In this document: positions 39,422-48,144 of the stretch, piece by piece
Position numbering within the stretch: position 1 is the stretch's first letter
How the letters are laid out: every line of letters starts with the position of its first letter
DNA from: Pseudoalteromonas sp. '520P1 No. 423'
GTDB taxonomy: Bacteria; Pseudomonadota; Gammaproteobacteria; Enterobacterales; Alteromonadaceae
Assembly (NCBI RefSeq): GCF_001269985.1
Contig: NZ_BBZB01000001.1
Coordinates: 3,906,001-3,970,000, forward strand
DNA: 64,000 nt
Direction: 5' to 3'
Program-made: the position numbers and the translations under genes
The notes under the pieces: model-generated
What the model was told of the DNA's origin: nothing
What the model saw: the letters and a program-made list of their open reading frames with translations, nothing else
Database searches by the model: none

Positions 39422-41293
39422 ATGCCTTTTATATTTTTAGATAACAATCTGCCAGATCAATCAATGAGTGAAGCCCAAGAAGTTGCAGCACATGTAAACC
39501 AAAATAAATCAGCTAAGGATGTTCTAAAAGAAGTATTTGGTTATGATGATTTTAGAACTGGTCAAGATGTTGTTATAGATGCCGCAATGCAAGGCCAAGA
39601 TACCTTAGTTTTAATGCCAACGGGTGGCGGCAAGTCTCTTTGTTATCAAATCCCCGCATTATTAATGCCTGGACTTACAATTGTTATTTCGCCTTTAATT
39701 TCTTTAATGCAAGATCAGGTTGCACAACTTAAAGCAGCTGGCGTATCTGCCGCTTATATAAACCAAAGCCAATCATACCAAGAACAACAAGAGATATTTC
39801 AACAACTCTATCGCGCTGAATTAAAATTACTTTATGTTGCACCAGAAAGAATATTACAAAATGCATTTTTAGAACGTATTAGACATTTAAATATTAGTTT
39901 ATTTGCTATTGATGAAGCCCATTGTGTATCTCATTGGGGCCATGACTTTAGACCTCACTATTGCCGTTTACAGCAACTAAAACAGTATTTCCCAAATATC
40001 CCTATGATGGCGCTCACTGCAACTGCAGATACAGCGACTCGCCAAGATATTGTGATTCAATTAGCTTTAAACAATCCACATATTCATACTGGCAGTTTTG
40101 ACAGACCTAATATCCGATATACGTTAGAAGAAAAATTTAAACCTTTATCTCAGTTATTACGTTATTTACGTGGTCAAAAAGGTCAAAGTGGCATTATTTA
40201 TTGCACTAGTCGTAAACGTGTTGATGATATTGCAGCAAAACTATCTGATGCAGGTTATAACGCAGCTGCCTACCATGCAGGCATGGAAAACGAGCAAAGA
40301 GAATTTGTACAAACAGCTTTTTCTCGTGATGATATTCATATTGTAGTTGCCACTGTAGCCTTTGGCATGGGCATAAACAAACCTAATGTTAGGTTTGTAG
40401 TTCATTATGACATTCCTAAAAATATTGAATCTTATTATCAGGAAACTGGTCGAGCGGGTCGAGATGGCTTAGCTGCTGAGGCTATTTTATATTTTGATCC
40501 TGCTGATATACCTAGAGTTAAACGTTTTTTTGAAGATATTCAAGATGAGCAAAGAAGAAAAGTAGAAGAGCAAAGGTTTAGCGCCATGGCTAACTTTGCA
40601 CAAGCGCCAACGTGTCGAAGACAAATATTATTAAATTACTTTTCAGAATATCAACGAGAAGCCTGTGGCAACTGTGATATATGCCTAGACCCTCCAAAAC
40701 AATTTGATGGCACTGTTGTTGCGCAAAAAGCGCTATCATCAGTTTACCGTTCAGATCAAAGATTTGGGATGGGTTATGTAGTTGAGCTTTTAAGAGGCGC
40801 CAATACTGCCCGAGTAAGAGATAACAATCATCATGAACTATCTATTTTTGGTATAGGTAAAGAGCAATCTCAAGAATATTGGCTCAGCATTTTACGCCAG
40901 CTTGTTCACCAAGGCTTGTTACGCCAAGATATTACCTTAGGCTCAATTTTACGTTTAACAGAAGCTGCTAGACCCGTTCTCAAAGGCGAGTACGCGTTAA
41001 ATTTAGCTGAACCTCGATTAAATGCAAAACACGTATATAAAGATAAATTGGCACGATTTAATTATGATAAACAGTTATTTGCCAAATTACGTGCGTTAAG
41101 AAAAACTATCGCAGATAATGAAAACTTACCACCTTATGTGGTATTTAATGATGCGACGTTAGCCGAAATGGCACAAAAACTACCTACCAATGATTCTGAT
41201 TTTTTGAAGGTATCTGGTGTGGGGTTCACTAAGCTCACTAAATACGGTCATGAATTCTTAACAACTATTCAGGATTATCTAGCTAAAGGGTAA
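39422..41293 (+). CDS. recQ: ATP-dependent DNA helicase RecQ
   Basis: 3'-5' helicase of the RecF-type recombination/repair pathway. 623 residues; E. coli RecQ is 609. Walker A PTGGGKS near residues 66-72, DEAH box from Asp164 (AIDEAHCVSHWGHDFRPHY), motif V/VI VATVAFGMGINKPNV and YYQETGRAGRDG, the zinc-binding RQC cysteines (CRRQILLNYFSEYQREACGN CDIC) and a C-terminal HRDC domain (~535-620). The ATG at 39464 is an alternative start that would remove 14 non-conserved residues. Flanked on both sides by MITE-like repeats. Confidence 0.96.
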   Translation: MPFIFLDNNLPDQSMSEAQEVAAHVNQNKSAKDVLKEVFGYDDFRTGQDVVIDAAMQGQDTLVLMPTGGGKSLCYQIPALLMPGLTIVISPLISLMQDQVAQLKAAGVSAAYINQSQSYQEQQEIFQQLYRAELKLLYVAPERILQNAFLERIRHLNISLFAIDEAHCVSHWGHDFRPHYCRLQQLKQYFPNIPMMALTATADTATRQDIVIQLALNNPHIHTGSFDRPNIRYTLEEKFKPLSQLLRYLRGQKGQSGIIYCTSRKRVDDIAAKLSDAGYNAAAYHAGMENEQREFVQTAFSRDDIHIVVATVAFGMGINKPNVRFVVHYDIPKNIESYYQETGRAGRDGLAAEAILYFDPADIPRVKRFFEDIQDEQRRKVEEQRFSAMANFAQAPTCRRQILLNYFSEYQREACGNCDICLDPPKQFDGTVVAQKALSSVYRSDQRFGMGYVVELLRGANTARVRDNNHHELSIFGIGKEQSQEYWLSILRQLVHQGLLRQDITLGSILRLTEAARPVLKGEYALNLAEPRLNAKHVYKDKLARFNYDKQLFAKLRALRKTIADNENLPPYVVFNDATLAEMAQKLPTNDSDFLKVSGVGFTKLTKYGHEFLTTIQDYLAKG

Positions 41294-41321
41294 GGTTCTA
41301 GGTTCTAGGTTCTAGGTTCTA
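41294..41321. repeat. Tandem heptamer, four copies of GGTTCTA
   Basis: Four perfect 7-bp units begin 1 nt after the recQ stop codon. Non-coding, followed by the terminator hairpin. Confidence 0.95.
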
Positions 41322-41325
41322 AAAA

Positions 41326-41353
41326 TTAAACCACTTATTGTTAAGTGGTTTAA
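41326..41353 (+). terminator. Hairpin downstream of recQ
   Basis: A 12-bp perfect stem (TTAAACCACTTA with TAAGTGGTTTAA) with a 4-nt loop. U-tract is weak. Directly abuts repeat copy B. Confidence 0.6.
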
Positions 41354-41356
41354 TTA

Positions 41357-41611
41357 TACCAATTCTATTAAGTTAGTGACCTAATATAAATTAGGATAAA
41401 TTTTCAAGAGCACAGGTTTTTTGTTCCAGACAAAACCTAAGTACCTATATCCATATAGGCAAGGCGCTTGATTGAGCAATAGCTGGCTATTGGGATTGAA
41501 AGCACAGGTTTATAGTTCAAGACTAAACCTAAGTACCTACATCCATGCAGGCAACGCAGCTATTGTATATTTAGACCATTTAGATTGATCATATATTTAT
41601 TGGAATTGGTA
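41357..41611. repeat. MITE-like repeat, copy B (downstream of recQ)
   Basis: Same ends and TTA borders as copy A, but 255 bp. The extra length comes from an internal duplication: the module running from GCACAGGTTTT through CCTAAGTACCT to AGGCAA occurs twice (about 41414-41461 and 41501-41552), joined by a segment with TTGATTGAGCAATAGCTGGC. No ORF. Same orientation as copy A. Confidence 0.85.
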
Positions 41612-41621
41612 TTATCTAATT

Positions 41622-41921
41622 TTATTTTAAACTTGCGTAATATGCCGCAATATTCTCCATATCTGCATCTGATAACATAGAAGCCATAGGCGCCATTACA
41701 GGGTCTTTACGAGTACCGCTTTTAAACGCTTTTAATTGTTTAACAGTGTAAACCGCTTTTTGTCCTGCTAAGTTAGGATACATAGGTATAGCACTAATAC
41801 CTGCAGCACCATGACAAGCTGCACATGTTGCTGATTTTGCTTTACCTGCAGCAACGTCTGCTGCTTGAACATTAATTGCTGTTAACGCTAACCCTGAAAC
41901 TAATAATAATTTTTTTATCAT
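41622..41921 (-). CDS. Periplasmic class I cytochrome c (c-553-like)
   Basis: 99 residues. Signal peptide 1-20 (ending NVQA), haem site CAACHG at residues 33-38 and a distal Met in [20 protein letters not shown] (about residues 74-84). Single-haem electron carrier exported and matured in the periplasm. No adjacent oxidase or reductase gene, so the partner is unknown. Confidence 0.93.
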   Translation of the reverse strand: MIKKLLLVSGLALTAINVQAADVAAGKAKSATCAACHGAAGISAIPMYPNLAGQKAVYTVKQLKAFKSGTRKDPVMAPMASMLSDADMENIAAYYASLK

Positions 41922-42139
41922 TTTACTTACTCACATTGCTTAATTTAATTGTTTGAATCAAATTAGTATAAGTGATTATGGGCACTTAATTAATATGATC
42001 ATTGTTTAGTGTAGAATAAAACACTTAAAAAAACTTTGCGTTAACGCAAAAAAAGCAACTTATTAAGAAAATCTGAGAGTTATAGGAGTATTTTTGCAAA
42101 ATACGACTCTTTTATTTTTTTATGTACTTAGGTAATGAA

Positions 42140-42430
42140 ATGACAAAGATTCAATTTGATATTGAACATCAATTATTATTAATTTTAAACGATGTACCTC
42201 CGCAAGATGATGACTTTGAACTATGGGCTAGCATATTTTTACACCATGATGCTTTTTCAAAATGTGAATTTGAACAAGGTGCAGACATTCACTTAATGAG
42301 ATTTATATATGAAAATCAAAGATTTAACCTTAACTTTGAACATTACAGTGAAAGTGTTTGGATCACAGCTGACGGTATAGAAGCCGAAGCATTATTACCT
42401 GAGTTATATCAGTACCTATTAAGTCATTGA
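42140..42430 (+). CDS. Small conserved protein, DUF3630-like
   Basis: 96 residues from the ATG at 42140 (102 if 42122 is used). Soluble, acidic, no signal peptide. It contains DDDFELWASIFLHHDAFSKC, then FENQRFNLNFEHYSESVWI-type alternation (actual: ENQRFNLNFEHYSESVWITA) and ends LLPELYQYLLSH. Size and pattern resemble DUF3630, a gammaproteobacterial family of unknown function. The family name is tentative. Confidence 0.55.
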   Translation: MTKIQFDIEHQLLLILNDVPPQDDDFELWASIFLHHDAFSKCEFEQGADIHLMRFIYENQRFNLNFEHYSESVWITADGIEAEALLPELYQYLLSH

Positions 42431-42575
42431 TATTCAATTTATTTTAGGTATTTGTTATAAACGATAAAGAATAGACGCTTAAATATCAAGCAAAAATAAT
42501 CTATTACGATACACTATAAATATAAAAGTTATTGAACAGGTTATTTTTGCAATTAAACTATTAATAATATTATCA

Positions 42576-44255
42576 ATGAGTTATTTATTTACATGTGCAA
42601 TGCTTAGCTTTGCACAAGATGCCCCATTGCCAATAAAGTTAGCCAATAGTTGTAAATCAAAAACACCAAAAGATGGTAAGTCTAATGAAGAAGCACACGC
42701 TATATTAGATAATAGCTATACATTACCTAAAGCATTACCGGGTCTAAAAGTAGGAAAAATCACATTTAAGCGCCTCGATATTTTTGATACTTCAAACCCA
42801 GATGAAGATATTGCACTATTCAGGTTGGCCAATAAACTGCACCTTGCAACAAGAGAGGACGTGATAGAATCACAACTACTTTTTGCACCTGATGAACTTT
42901 ATTCTCCAAAAATATTATTAGAATCAGAACGCTTATTAAGAAATGCATCTTATTTATACGATGCACGAATTACAGCTGAAATAAATTGCCATAACACAGT
43001 AGATATTAACGTCATTACTAAAGAGCTATGGACATTAGTACCCGAAATTAATTTTAGTCGCTCGGGAGGCGAAAATAAATCAAAAATTGGTTTTAGAGAT
43101 TCTAATTTATTTGGCTTAGGTAAACGCATCTCTATATCAAAAACATCAAATGCTGATCGAGATGGATACTTATTTATATATGACGATCCCAATATATTAA
43201 ATTCAAGGTATCGTAGCCATTTAGAATACTCAGATAACTCTGATGGCGAACACTATTATTTTGACATTAACTATCCTTTTTTTGCTTTAAGTACACCTTA
43301 TAGCTATGGCTTTAAAACTTATTCAAATAGACGTACCGAGCAGATTTATAATCGTGGCGAAGTTATTTCTGAATTTTCACAAAACACACAAATCAACCAA
43401 TTTCATTTTGGCTTATCATCTAGAGAGCAAACATGGGTAAAAAGAATTTCATTTGGTTATCAAATAGAAAAGCATGAATTTTCAGAGCTAATAAATTCAA
43501 CAATCCCAGTCGCAGAAGATCGTAATCTCAACTACCCTTGGTTCTCTATTAGGTGGCTACAAGATAACTATATAAAAATAAATAACTTTGACTCTATATC
43601 CCGCACCGAAGACTTAAATCTAGGCTGGGATTTTTCAGCAAAAATGGGCTATTCAGATAAAAATTTATCTAATGATGATAATCGACTCATTTACCAAACA
43701 TCTATAAATAAAGCTCACTTTCAATCAAAAGATATTCTATGGCGTTTTAATGCAGGGCTTTATGGGTATTGGAATTTTAAACATGCTGAAATAGAAAATG
43801 CGCTCTTAAGTTCATCAGCACAAGTACATTACAATACCAATCTAAGTCAATCTTGGTATGCAAAACTAAAAGTGCAATATAGTAAAAACTTAACCTTAGA
43901 TAACCAATTAACTTTAGGAGGCGATACAGGTCTTAGAGGCTATCCTATTCAGTATCAAAATGGCGATCAAAGTGTCTTATTTAATATAGAAAAGCGCTAT
44001 TATTGGGAGTATAACTTTTTACAGTTATTTAGCGTTGGTGGTGCTGCTTTTTTTGATATTGGCAGAGCCTGGTATTCAAATAAAGACAATGGCATTAATG
44101 GTGGCACACTCAAAGATATCGGTATAGGGCTTAGATTGGCGCCTTCTAAGGCTAATTCTAAAACCGTCATACATATAGATTTAGCGATCCCATTAGATAA
44201 ATCAGAAGATGTTGAATCTGCACAATGGTTACTAACGGTAAAAAATACTTTTTAA
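42576..44255 (+). CDS. Omp85/BamA-like outer-membrane protein
   Basis: 559 residues from the ATG at 42576. The hydrophobic run continues upstream in frame without an ATG (IKLLIILS precedes it), so the true start or signal peptide is unclear. An N-terminal POTRA-like part (~45-150) is followed by a barrel. The C-terminus has LTLGGDTGLRGYPIQYQNGD, LFNIEKRYYW and GGAAFFDIGRAWYS, the classic 'surface antigen' signature including the RGYP lid-lock motif, and ends KNTF. It is not BamA itself, which has five POTRA domains and ~800 aa. A role in secretion or assembly is inferred. Confidence 0.8.
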   Translation: MSYLFTCAMLSFAQDAPLPIKLANSCKSKTPKDGKSNEEAHAILDNSYTLPKALPGLKVGKITFKRLDIFDTSNPDEDIALFRLANKLHLATREDVIESQLLFAPDELYSPKILLESERLLRNASYLYDARITAEINCHNTVDINVITKELWTLVPEINFSRSGGENKSKIGFRDSNLFGLGKRISISKTSNADRDGYLFIYDDPNILNSRYRSHLEYSDNSDGEHYYFDINYPFFALSTPYSYGFKTYSNRRTEQIYNRGEVISEFSQNTQINQFHFGLSSREQTWVKRISFGYQIEKHEFSELINSTIPVAEDRNLNYPWFSIRWLQDNYIKINNFDSISRTEDLNLGWDFSAKMGYSDKNLSNDDNRLIYQTSINKAHFQSKDILWRFNAGLYGYWNFKHAEIENALLSSSAQVHYNTNLSQSWYAKLKVQYSKNLTLDNQLTLGGDTGLRGYPIQYQNGDQSVLFNIEKRYYWEYNFLQLFSVGGAAFFDIGRAWYSNKDNGINGGTLKDIGIGLRLAPSKANSKTVIHIDLAIPLDKSEDVESAQWLLTVKNTF

Positions 44256-44343
44256 GATATAAAACCCATTATTCATAGTCAGCTTCAATTGAGCATACAT
44301 TAAATTTAAATAGCTCAATATCTTGACTCCAATATTCAGCTCG

Positions 44344-44840
44344 TCAACCTCCCTTTTGTTTTAAAGCAGTTACAAACTCTTCCACTGTTGCTAGTTGCTC
44401 CCACACAAAAGGTAAAAAAATAGCTCGTTTACTACCTTGCTTTAGCATGAGGCCATCTAATTTGGGCTTTAATTTTTTAAATAAGATATTTTCACCTAAG
44501 TTTTCCATTTCAACTAATTCAGATAAAATTGAAATATGAAAACTCACTGTTTTAAGTTCACTTTGGGTTAAAGGTAAAAAGCATGGATCTTCGCAGGCAC
44601 TGCTATATGTATGATCACATAAATCTTTATACAAAGGTGCATCAGCAATATATGTACCCATACAACCTTTTAACCCCCCTTGTGTATAAAGCGTTACAAA
44701 ACTCGCTTTTTTTGATTTAAAACTTCAGAGGTAGGAGGTATCGAGGGAATATAATGCTGTTTATTTATTGAATATGATAAAGACTTGCGTACTAATTTAC
44801 ATAACTGTGCTTTATCATAACGATTGCATTGTCACTTTAG
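44344..44840 (-). pseudogene. Frameshifted AMMECR1-domain gene
   Basis: The C-terminal two thirds read FVTLYTQGGLKGCMGTYIAD, then DPCFLPLTQSELKTVSFHIS and FLPFVWEQLATVEEFVTALK, which is the AMMECR1 domain (LRGCIG-type core). The upstream part, DKAQLCKLVRKSLSYSINKQ HYIPSIPPTSEVLNQKK, lies in a different frame, with the break in a run of seven A near 44708. A further break occurs near 44820 before any start. Roughly 497 bp remain. AMMECR1 proteins have no established bacterial function. Confidence 0.7.
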
Positions 44841-44884
44841 TCAAAGCCGTCAATACTTTGGTCGACGCCGCATCCCTATTCATA

Positions 44885-45205
44885 CTACCTAAAAAACGAA
44901 TAAAAAATAAAACCAAACCAACTCACTACAAGCAAAACCCAAGGCAATGTACTTTTAAAATCAACACTTGATTCGACCTTAACTTCTAAAGTTGAATCTT
45001 CTTGAGATTTTGATTTTGCTTGTTGCTTTTTAAATTTATCTCTTTGACGAGACTTTATTTTTTGTTGTTTTTTAAATTCACTAATGCCTTTCTCTATACC
45101 TTTAGCAATTAGTTTTGTTTGCTCTTTAGTTTGTCCTGATTTTTGAATACTTTTGGCAACAGCCATTGCCTGCTGCTGAGTTTCGTTTGATGTTTTTTGA
45201 TTCAT
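44885..45205 (-). CDS. DUF2956 family membrane protein
   Basis: 106 residues: a highly charged, Lys/Gln-rich cytoplasmic part (MNQKTSNETQQQAMAVAKSI, KKQQKIKSRQRDKFKKQQ) and one C-terminal membrane helix (LPWVLLVVSWFGFIFYSFF, residues 87-105). This layout is typical of DUF2956, unknown function. It starts 18 nt after the stop of the gene at 45224-45565 and is probably co-transcribed. Confidence 0.75.
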   Translation of the reverse strand: MNQKTSNETQQQAMAVAKSIQKSGQTKEQTKLIAKGIEKGISEFKKQQKIKSRQRDKFKKQQAKSKSQEDSTLEVKVESSVDFKSTLPWVLLVVSWFGFIFYSFFR

Positions 45206-45223
45206 TTTTTCTCTTATTTTTAT

Positions 45224-45565
45224 TTAAGTGCGCAATCTTAATTGCCAATTTCCGCTATGTTCATCTGCACAATTTTCTTCGGTATCAAAAATAATTTGTT
45301 TTTCCGGTTTAATTTTTATTTTCAGTGAAGCAAGTTTCTTAACTATTAAATCTACCAAAAACACATCCAGTGAAGATGATTTAGCTTGAATCAAATCATC
45401 ATTTGATTCAAATACACATACTATAGATAAACTAGCGGGAAACTTATCATAATTTACCTGATGCGTTAGCCACACAAAACCATCTACTTCTATTAGTGCT
45501 TGTTCGCAAACTTGATTTAAAACATTGCGAATATTGTTATCTATTTTCTTATCTGTTTTACGCAT
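45224..45565 (-). CDS. Small conserved protein often annotated 'Fis family regulator'
   Basis: 113 residues: MRKTDKKIDNNIRNVLNQVC, EVDGFVWLTHQVNYDKFPAS, and an end of QIIFDTEENCADEHSGNWQLRLRT-type charged residues. Homologues in Vibrio and Shewanella-like genomes frequently carry the 'Fis family transcriptional regulator' label. I see no helix-turn-helix that would justify it. Function unknown. First gene of a two-gene unit with the DUF2956 gene. Confidence 0.65.
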   Translation of the reverse strand: MRKTDKKIDNNIRNVLNQVCEQALIEVDGFVWLTHQVNYDKFPASLSIVCVFESNDDLIQAKSSSLDVFLVDLIVKKLASLKIKIKPEKQIIFDTEENCADEHSGNWQLRLRT

Positions 45566-45644
45566 TAATTACTCAAAATTTAACATCTCTATACCTATTT
45601 TAAACCTGTTGCCTTACTTTAGGAAACCCCTTATTTATAAGACT

Positions 45645-46278
45645 TTTAAGATAAATTCATTATTTTTTACAAGTATTTTTTGCTCGTTTACGGCTTTTTC
45701 AGCAACAACAACCACACAAGGTGGTTTTGGTATTAAGTCTAATGATGGTAAATACAGCTTTAAATTTAATGGTAGAATTCAAGCTGATGCAGCTGTATAT
45801 CACAGTGATGACATTGACTTAAATAATGGCACCGAAGTCAGAAGATCGCGATTTGCAGCAAAAGGCAACATAGAAGATTGGGGTTATAAACTGCAATATG
45901 ACTTTATTTATAGTGAGGTAATAAAAGATGCTTATGTTGTATAACAAGGTTTTAACAACACCGAAGTTTTCATTGGTAGCCAAATTGAAGCTTTTACAAT
46001 GAAACCAAAAACAAGCTCAAATGACGTTACTTTCATAGAGCGCTCAACAGTTATTGAAGCTTTTGGTTTAAATCGTGCAATTGGCGTTGCAGATCGTCAA
46101 TGGGGTGATAATTGGAGTTTAAATTATGGTGTCTATGGACAAGATGTAAATCATTATAAAGGTGGAGATGAACAACTTAACTTTAATACTAGATTTAATT
46201 ATGCACCTATTATTAGCGATGATAAGTTAGTCTCTTTTGGTGGGTCTATCGCCGCTATCAATTTGCCTGAAGGTGAAG
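45645..46278 (+). pseudogene. Phosphate-selective porin O/P remnant cut by an IS fragment
   Basis: The signal-like FFTSIFCSFTAFSA precedes GGFGIKSNDGKYSFKFNGRI and a Porin O/P core (NGTEVRRSRFAAKGNIEDWG, YKLQYDF). An in-frame TAA at 45942-45944 interrupts DAYVV/QGFNNTEVFIGSQ. The reading continues (AFGLNRAIGVADRQWGDNWS, LNYGVYGQD) until about 46278. There it fuses to sequence that is antisense to an IS5-type transposase. No ATG fits the start well. The C-terminal half of the barrel is lost. Confidence 0.8.
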
Positions 46279-46735
46279 TTTTACTGGTATTACCGCCACG
46301 ACTTAATGCTATCGCTTGCTCGTGTTTAGATGCAGCACCTGTACTGTGTTGGTGTGCTTTAATATAACTACCATCAATAAATTCCCACTCAGTATCACTA
46401 TTTTGTGCTAACGTTTTGAACATTCTCATTAATATGCCTTTTCTTGACCAAAGAAGAAAACGGCGATAAATGGTATTTTACAACCCAAAATATTCAGGCA
46501 AATCACGCCACGGACAACCAACACGTAAGCGATAAAGTATTCCTTCTAGCGTTTTTCGATGTTCAAGCCTGTTATAAACTCTATCTTCAAGCAATATAGC
46601 TTTTAGTTTCGACCACAGTTCATCAGTGGGCATTAATCGGGGCATGACAATCTCGTTTAGTTTGGTTTTGGCGAAGTGAATTATATGAGATTGTTACTTA
46701 CGCTCAAAATTCAAACAAAGATCAACAGCCCCTAG
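46279..46735 (-). mobile_element. Truncated IS5-family insertion sequence
   Basis: The transposase begins at 46645: MPRLMPTDELWSKLKAILLE, then HRKTLEGILYRLRVGCPWRD and PEYFGL. A stop TAA follows (near 46479), then NTIYRRFLLWSRKG and later FIDGSYIKAHQHSTGAASKH and GGNTSK, where it ends at the porin junction (~46278). Only the N-terminal ~120 codons of a ~250-270 codon transposase remain. The outer end, near 46735, reads GGGGCTGTTGATCTTTG inwards and is the likely terminal repeat. Not mobile by itself. Confidence 0.8.
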
Positions 46736-46763
46736 TGAATAGTGACAAATTTAGTTAAATTAA

Positions 46764-46788
46764 GCTTAGACTTTTGTCTAGGTTTTAT
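46764..46788 (+). terminator. Terminator-like hairpin beyond the IS fragment
   Basis: CTTAGAC-TTTT-GTCTAGG followed by TTTTATT. It may be the original terminator of the disrupted porin gene. That assignment is inference. Confidence 0.5.
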
Positions 46789-46937
46789 TGTTTAAAGTAA
46801 TCCACTTTGGTTTAATTACTTATATGCTAAACAACCTGAAATTTAGATAAGATAATTTGCCCAATAACGCTATTTTATCTAAACTGGTTACAAAACTCTT
46901 ATCCAAACCTCAGGTTAAATAAATTAAAGGAAAGCTT

Positions 46938-47384
46938 ATGTTCATGGCTCATGGAGACTGGTCATATCATATTAAAGGCTCTGTAATGTACGTTGAATTA
47001 ATAGGTCAATTCAACGTACAGGGATTGAATAAGTTCTTTCAGGAAATGTATGCTGCAACTAACTTCCTTCCTAAAAGCATCACAAACCATGCCGTGGTAA
47101 ATTTATCTGATTGGCAGCTTGTTACTGACGATAGTCGAAAACTCGCAAAACAATATTTTGAAAATATGATTACGAGAGGCTACAAAAAAGTCGACTACTT
47201 AATGCCGAGCAATAACCTTGTTAAACATGTACTTATAGACACTTGGAAAGATATTGATATTGAAGTTAACTTTTACGACTCAATAGAAGCGTTTTTAAAA
47301 GTGAACCCTAATTGTGATTATGTGAAAAATTGGGTGGCCTATCAGAAAGAGATAAAAGAATCGGCCGCAAGCGACCGAGTTTAA
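46938..47384 (+). CDS. Hypothetical protein, STAS/SpoIIAA-like in size and pattern
   Basis: 148 residues (MFMAHGDWSYHIKGSVMYVE). A start with AAAGGAAAG upstream supports it as a real gene. Alternating strands and helices (YHIKGSVMYVELIGQF, VVNLSDWQLVTDDSRKLAKQ, VDYLMPSNNLVKHVLIDTW, INFYDSIEAFLKV-like end) resemble the SpoIIAA/STAS fold, which suggests a signalling or regulatory role. I cannot name a family. Flanked by mobile-element debris on both sides. Confidence 0.6.
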   Translation: MFMAHGDWSYHIKGSVMYVELIGQFNVQGLNKFFQEMYAATNFLPKSITNHAVVNLSDWQLVTDDSRKLAKQYFENMITRGYKKVDYLMPSNNLVKHVLIDTWKDIDIEVNFYDSIEAFLKVNPNCDYVKNWVAYQKEIKESAASDRV

Positions 47385-47434
47385 AAGAGTCCTAACTAAT
47401 TTCAGTGAGCTTCTTTTTTATCCAATTCAATCAA

Positions 47435-47785
47435 TTAGTTTTGCAAATATTTTCGAATTGTATCTTCCGTTGCATTTCCAATTGTTTCAACGAAATAACT
47501 CTGAGTCCAAAGTTTACCTCCCCAGAAATAACATTTTTTGATATCTGGGTATAATTTGAAAAACTCTCTGGCTGAAATACTTTTTATCACCTGCATGATC
47601 TGACTTGGTTAAATCTTTGGCTCACTTCTTACCACCATATGAATATGGTCTTCAGGTTTTTCCAATTCGACTATATCTATATCGTAGTCATAGCCAATTT
47701 TTTTAATTATAATTTTTATCGCTTCACGCTAAGGCTCAGAAAAAACTTTACGTCGATACTTAGGTATCCACACAAAGTAATACAT
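47435..47785 (-). pseudogene. IS200/IS605 TnpA remnant (copy 1)
   Basis: The reading from 47785 is YYFVWIPKYRRKVFSEP, a stop, REAIKIIIKKIGYDYDIDIV, then ELEKPEDHIHMVVRSEPKI (HUH-like HIHM), another stop, and SQIMQVIKSISAREFFKLYP, WGGKLWTQSYFVETIGNATE DTIRKYLQN. Two in-frame stops and a missing N-terminus make it inactive. The ~360 bp that follow, 47786-48144, hold hairpins (e.g. GACTGAGGCAAGCTCAGTC at 47840-47858) typical of IS200 ends and otherwise no gene. Confidence 0.85.
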
Positions 47786-48144
47786 TAGTCTGAAAACATG
47801 ATGAGAATTTCTTTAAAGTTTCATGTAGTGGATACGACAGACTGAGGCAAGCTCAGTCTACACTATTGAGCACGGGTGCAAGCCCCCAGGATTTTTCGCT
47901 ACGCTCTATTAAATTTAGCTATTGAAATATAAAACGAATATTTTAAGAGGAAAGAAGCCCACTAGGGTAAGCAAGTGAGCTAAAACGAAGCTAAATAATA
48001 TTCCGTTATGAGCTTCTTCATGAAACAAGTTAAGTATAGCTGATTTAAATAGTTTACACCTAAAGCATCTACAAAATTAATGAGAAATTATTATCAATAC
48101 AATAAAACTGTAACTTATAAAGTTAACAGCTCACTTTTTGTTTA

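Noticed and set aside
42547..42575. A TTG at 42547 as the start of the Omp85-like gene
   Set aside because: The TTG frame ends in a stop after five codons. It would need a one-base insertion to join the main frame.
45525..45644. Using the ATG at 45525 as the porin O/P start
   Set aside because: It lies inside the divergent small gene (45224-45565) and its first 40 codons do not look like an exported protein.
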